Origin: Clostridia bacterium
GTDB lineage: Bacteria > Bacillota_A > Clostridia > Oscillospirales > CAG-272
Reading direction: 5' to 3'
Assembly: GCA_017462445.1 (NCBI GenBank)
Contig: JAFTRB010000016.1
Span: 1 to 6,938 of the forward strand
Length of the DNA: 6,938 nt
In this document: in pieces, positions 5,082 to 6,938 of the stretch
Layout: each line of letters begins with the position of its first letter
Position numbering within the stretch: position 1 is the stretch's first letter
Made by a program: the position numbers and the translations under genes
Notes under the pieces: generated by a model
The model's input: only the letters and a program-made list of their open reading frames with translations
What the model was told of the DNA's origin: nothing
Databases searched by the model: none

Positions 5082-5657
5082 ATGCTTAACACACAGAAGC
5101 AGGACACAAATGCAATCCAAGAGGCGTTGGACAGCCTCATCGAGGAGGTGTCGGACAAGAGCCCCGAGCTTATGGAGGATGTCATCGCAATTAAATCCTA
5201 CCACAGGGCATACGAACGTACCAAGGATCCCATCCTTCTTCAGGATTGTATCCTCGACCTCATCGACCTTGTAAGAAAATCTATCACCACTACCACCATT
5301 GTTAAATCCCCAAGAGCTATGAGTGGCACCCCTGTTAAGGGAATTAGCTTCGACGAGCTGCTCGATGCCTTCACCGATATGCTCAAGAGTGACGGCGCCG
5401 CAACAGTAACAACAAATGTGTACAGATCCTGTATCAACAAGGAGCTTCACATCGATAACGGTGCCAACAATCTTTACGATAACATAACAGAAAGCTCGGT
5501 AATGGCTGCTATTGACGCTGCGATTTCCAGACTCAAGGATCCCACATCGCCCAAGAATCTCGGCAAATCCGAACCTCCGGAAAGAATCAACAAGAACCAG
5601 CTAGCCGCCCTCGGCAGACTAAAAAAGGTCCTACACGAGCTTTTTGAAAATCTTTGA
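5082..5657 (+). CDS. Hypothetical protein, first gene of the cassette (191 aa)
   Basis: I do not recognise this protein. The start at 5082 is chosen because GAAGGAG (5064-5070) precedes it by 11 bases and the promoter lies upstream; the same frame is open back to 4887, but that would place the start before the promoter. The product is helical and polar, with no signal peptide or membrane segment. Residues 1-65 read as two or three amphipathic helices. A threonine-rich linker follows (ITTTTIV, 68-74), then another helix (SFDELLDAFTDMLKS, 89-103). A second helical unit has AAIDAAISRL (142-151), a loop rich in proline, lysine and serine, and the closing helix NKNQLAALGRLKKVLHEL (170-187). That last unit resembles, in spacing and character, residues 66-98 of the next gene's product. 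Thirty-four bases separate it from the next gene. It could be a DNA-binding or adaptor protein; function unknown. Confidence 0.85.
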   Translation: MLNTQKQDTNAIQEALDSLIEEVSDKSPELMEDVIAIKSYHRAYERTKDPILLQDCILDLIDLVRKSITTTTIVKSPRAMSGTPVKGISFDELLDAFTDMLKSDGAATVTTNVYRSCINKELHIDNGANNLYDNITESSVMAAIDAAISRLKDPTSPKNLGKSEPPERINKNQLAALGRLKKVLHELFENL

Positions 5658-5677
5658 TCAAATATTACTATTAATAA

Positions 5678-5685
5678 AAAGGAGA
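5678..5685 (+). promoter_or_regulatory. RBS deciding the start of the second cassette gene
   Basis: AAAGGAGA with a 6-base spacer to the ATG at 5692. It favours this start over the in-frame ATG at 5644, which would overlap the previous gene and lacks an RBS. Confidence 0.75.
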
Positions 5686-5691
5686 GCTACC

Positions 5692-6672
5692 ATGACTACC
5701 GAATCCTTCCTTCAGGGCTATTTTGATTTTCTTCTCGATGCCGCTTTCTCTCTCAACTCCGCAAACCAGTACAAGAGCTACCTCAAAAATGTGTGCAAAA
5801 AGCTCCCGGGTATGGCAAAGCATCTTGAGCTGATCTCCGAATACTCCGACCCCGATATCCAGGCTGTTTATGCCGAGCAGATGAACTCTGCTGTAAGCTC
5901 TGCTATATCGAGCGGCACTTCCGCGGTTAGCACTAAGCAGCTTCGCAACTACAAGAGCGCAGTTGCCCTCCTTATCGCATACATCTCAAACCTGGAGTGG
6001 ACCAAGGGCAAGGGCGGCAGTCCCAAAATCACTATCACCGCCGCCAGCGAATATGACCGCCGCGATCTGCGACGTATATTCCTCTCCAGGGTAAAGACCC
6101 AGGACCGCTTCTCCTACTCCTACGGAGTATTTGCCGCGCGCATACTAAGCAAAATAGCCTCTAAGCATAAGATTAAGCTGTTTGACGGTATGGTTAACGG
6201 GGTGAGCTTTATCATCTCGGCAGACGGCAAGCAGAGAGTCACCCTCGCTGATATCGACAAGCTCACCATCGCCACCGACGGCGGCGTATATGTGGAGGTA
6301 AAGGGGGCAAGCTATCCCCTTTATACCGAGGCAATAGAGGATGGTGTAAGTCGTGGCTTCAAGATACTCACGGCAAGAAGCATGAGAGATCTCTCGCTTG
6401 ACCACGATATTCCCCTCTACCACGCACTCAAGGATGCGCTTTTCGCTATGCCCGAGTATAAAAAGCTCTCGGACTCGGTCAGGAGCTACATTGACTCCGG
6501 CATCACAGGCAACGCCTCCACCATTTCAAAGAGATATCTTGCAGTCATCTATCCCACTATGTCCTTAAATGAGGTTATGCTTCTCGGGGAGGTTTTTGCC
6601 TTCCTCAATAGCACCGCAATCACCGTAATGTACACCCCCTCCAATTCCTCGAAGAACAAAAACGTTATATAA
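5692..6672 (+). CDS. Hypothetical protein with recombinase-like N-terminal helical domain, second gene of the cassette (326 aa)
   Basis: I cannot assign a family. Residues 5-100 look like the SAM-like core-binding domain of tyrosine recombinases: FLQGYFDFLLDAAFSLNSAN (6-25), then YKSYLKNVCKKL, and later TKQLRNYKSAVALLIAYI (81-98). No catalytic half follows: I see no R...HxxR...Y set. The C-terminal part instead has YDRRDLRRIFLSRVKTQDRF (121-140), an alternating beta-strand stretch VTLADIDKLTIATDGGVYVEV (from 183) with PLYTEA (209-214), then MRDLSLDHDIPLYHAL (231-246). The LDHDIP piece recalls the DHxxP of HNH-type nucleases, but the other HNH residues are not clear, so this is weak. No membrane segment or signal peptide. 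It sits 34 bases after the first gene and 16 bases before the third, which implies one transcript. A DNA-binding accessory, recombination or defence protein are all possible. Confidence 0.85.
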   Translation: MTTESFLQGYFDFLLDAAFSLNSANQYKSYLKNVCKKLPGMAKHLELISEYSDPDIQAVYAEQMNSAVSSAISSGTSAVSTKQLRNYKSAVALLIAYISNLEWTKGKGGSPKITITAASEYDRRDLRRIFLSRVKTQDRFSYSYGVFAARILSKIASKHKIKLFDGMVNGVSFIISADGKQRVTLADIDKLTIATDGGVYVEVKGASYPLYTEAIEDGVSRGFKILTARSMRDLSLDHDIPLYHALKDALFAMPEYKKLSDSVRSYIDSGITGNASTISKRYLAVIYPTMSLNEVMLLGEVFAFLNSTAITVMYTPSNSSKNKNVI

Positions 6673-6675
6673 TTG

Positions 6676-6683
6676 AAAGGGAG
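6676..6683 (+). promoter_or_regulatory. RBS of the third cassette gene
   Basis: AAAGGGAG, five bases before the ATG at 6689, lying in the 16-base gap after the second gene's stop. It supports the start of the edge-cut gene. Confidence 0.7.
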
Positions 6684-6688
6684 AAAAA

Positions 6689-6938
6689 ATGCTTAATGAT
6701 TTCGAAAGCTATCTCTTAAATAGAGGCTACTCGCCCTCCTGCGCACGAAGCTACAGGTATAGCATCGAAAGGCTTATCAAGAGAGGATGCACCCCCAATC
6801 TGCTCCGCTTCAGAATTGACAGAGCAATTGAGCTTCATTCAAAAGGGGGAAAGTATTACAATCCCAAGGACCACGGCGTGAGAGTATGCGCGCTCAAGCG
6901 ACTTAAGGAGTATTTCATCGACCATCCGATAAAGCTCA
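6689..6938 (+). CDS. Hypothetical protein with integrase-like N-terminal domain, third gene of the cassette (3' end outside window)
   Basis: Eighty-three codons are open to the window edge with no stop. The N-terminus DFESYLLNRGYSPSCARSY (4-22) followed by RYSIERLIKRG (23-33) is very like the first helices of a phage-integrase SAM-like domain (pattern FxxYLxxRGxSxxTxxxY). A further helix, VRVCALKRLKEYFID (64-78), sits where integrases place the last helix of that domain. If a catalytic domain follows outside the window, this could be a tyrosine recombinase; if not, it is a stand-alone helical protein like the second gene's product. The same strand, the short gap and its own RBS place it in the cassette operon. 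Confidence 0.8.
   Translation, partial: MLNDFESYLLNRGYSPSCARSYRYSIERLIKRGCTPNLLRFRIDRAIELHSKGGKYYNPKDHGVRVCALKRLKEYFIDHPIKL

Noticed and set aside
5062..5274. 70-codon frame starting at ATG 5062
   Set aside because: The ATG overlaps the RBS of the real gene, and the frame is a shadow rich in serine and arginine.
5644..5691. ATG at 5644 as the start of the second cassette gene
   Set aside because: It overlaps the end of the previous gene and has no RBS, while 5692 has AAAGGAGA at the right distance.
5009..6699. AATGCTTAATG found at 5009-5019 and 6688-6698
   Set aside because: One copy is just after the -10 box and the other is a start codon region; an 11-base match between AT-rich sites with different roles is probably chance.

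Overview
The window looks like a chromosomal segment from an anaerobic Bacillota, most likely a Clostridia/Oscillospiraceae-type gut bacterium. The reasons are near-consensus sigma-A promoters, strong AGGAGG-type ribosome binding sites, a gene derived from PolC (the polymerase III type of low-GC Gram-positives), and catabolic genes common in these anaerobes. This placement is inference; no rRNA or other marker is present.

Left part (1-3381): a 5'-truncated ADP-ribosylglycohydrolase-family gene on the + strand ends at a hairpin terminator. A 250-base gene-free stretch follows that could encode a structured RNA on the - strand. Then come two - strand sugar-metabolism genes, a Gfo/Idh/MocA oxidoreductase (2203-3381) and a sugar phosphate isomerase/epimerase-like TIM barrel (1268-2101). 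Each of the two is followed by its own hairpin, and a 16-base inverted repeat lies just upstream of the isomerase gene. The pair fits oxidation and isomerisation of a sugar or inositol-type substrate.

Middle (3382-4752): a divergent promoter region, then a + strand gene with a good promoter, an ideal RBS and a strong terminator. Its 362-residue product is clearly a cut-down relative of DNA polymerase III PolC. It keeps the segment around the zinc-finger region and the fingers-like C-terminal part, but has lost the PDIDLNF catalytic segment, the exonuclease, the PHP and OB regions and the rest. It looks like a maintained, non-catalytic PolC derivative rather than a decaying fragment.

Right part (4753-6938): an AT-rich control region with a cluster of TTGTCAA/TTGACAA words ends in a perfect consensus promoter (TTGACA, 17 bases, TGA-TATAAT). 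Its -35 box lies inside a perfect 16-base palindrome. This promoter drives a tight row of three genes (191 aa, 326 aa, at least 83 aa and cut by the window edge) that I cannot assign to known families. The second and third start with a helical pattern like the SAM-like core-binding domain of tyrosine recombinases. The second carries no recombinase catalytic residues that I can see, and the third cannot be judged because it is cut off. The PolC-like gene and this three-gene cassette are the most likely places for something undescribed; the shared TTGACAAAT word in their promoters hints, weakly, at common control.
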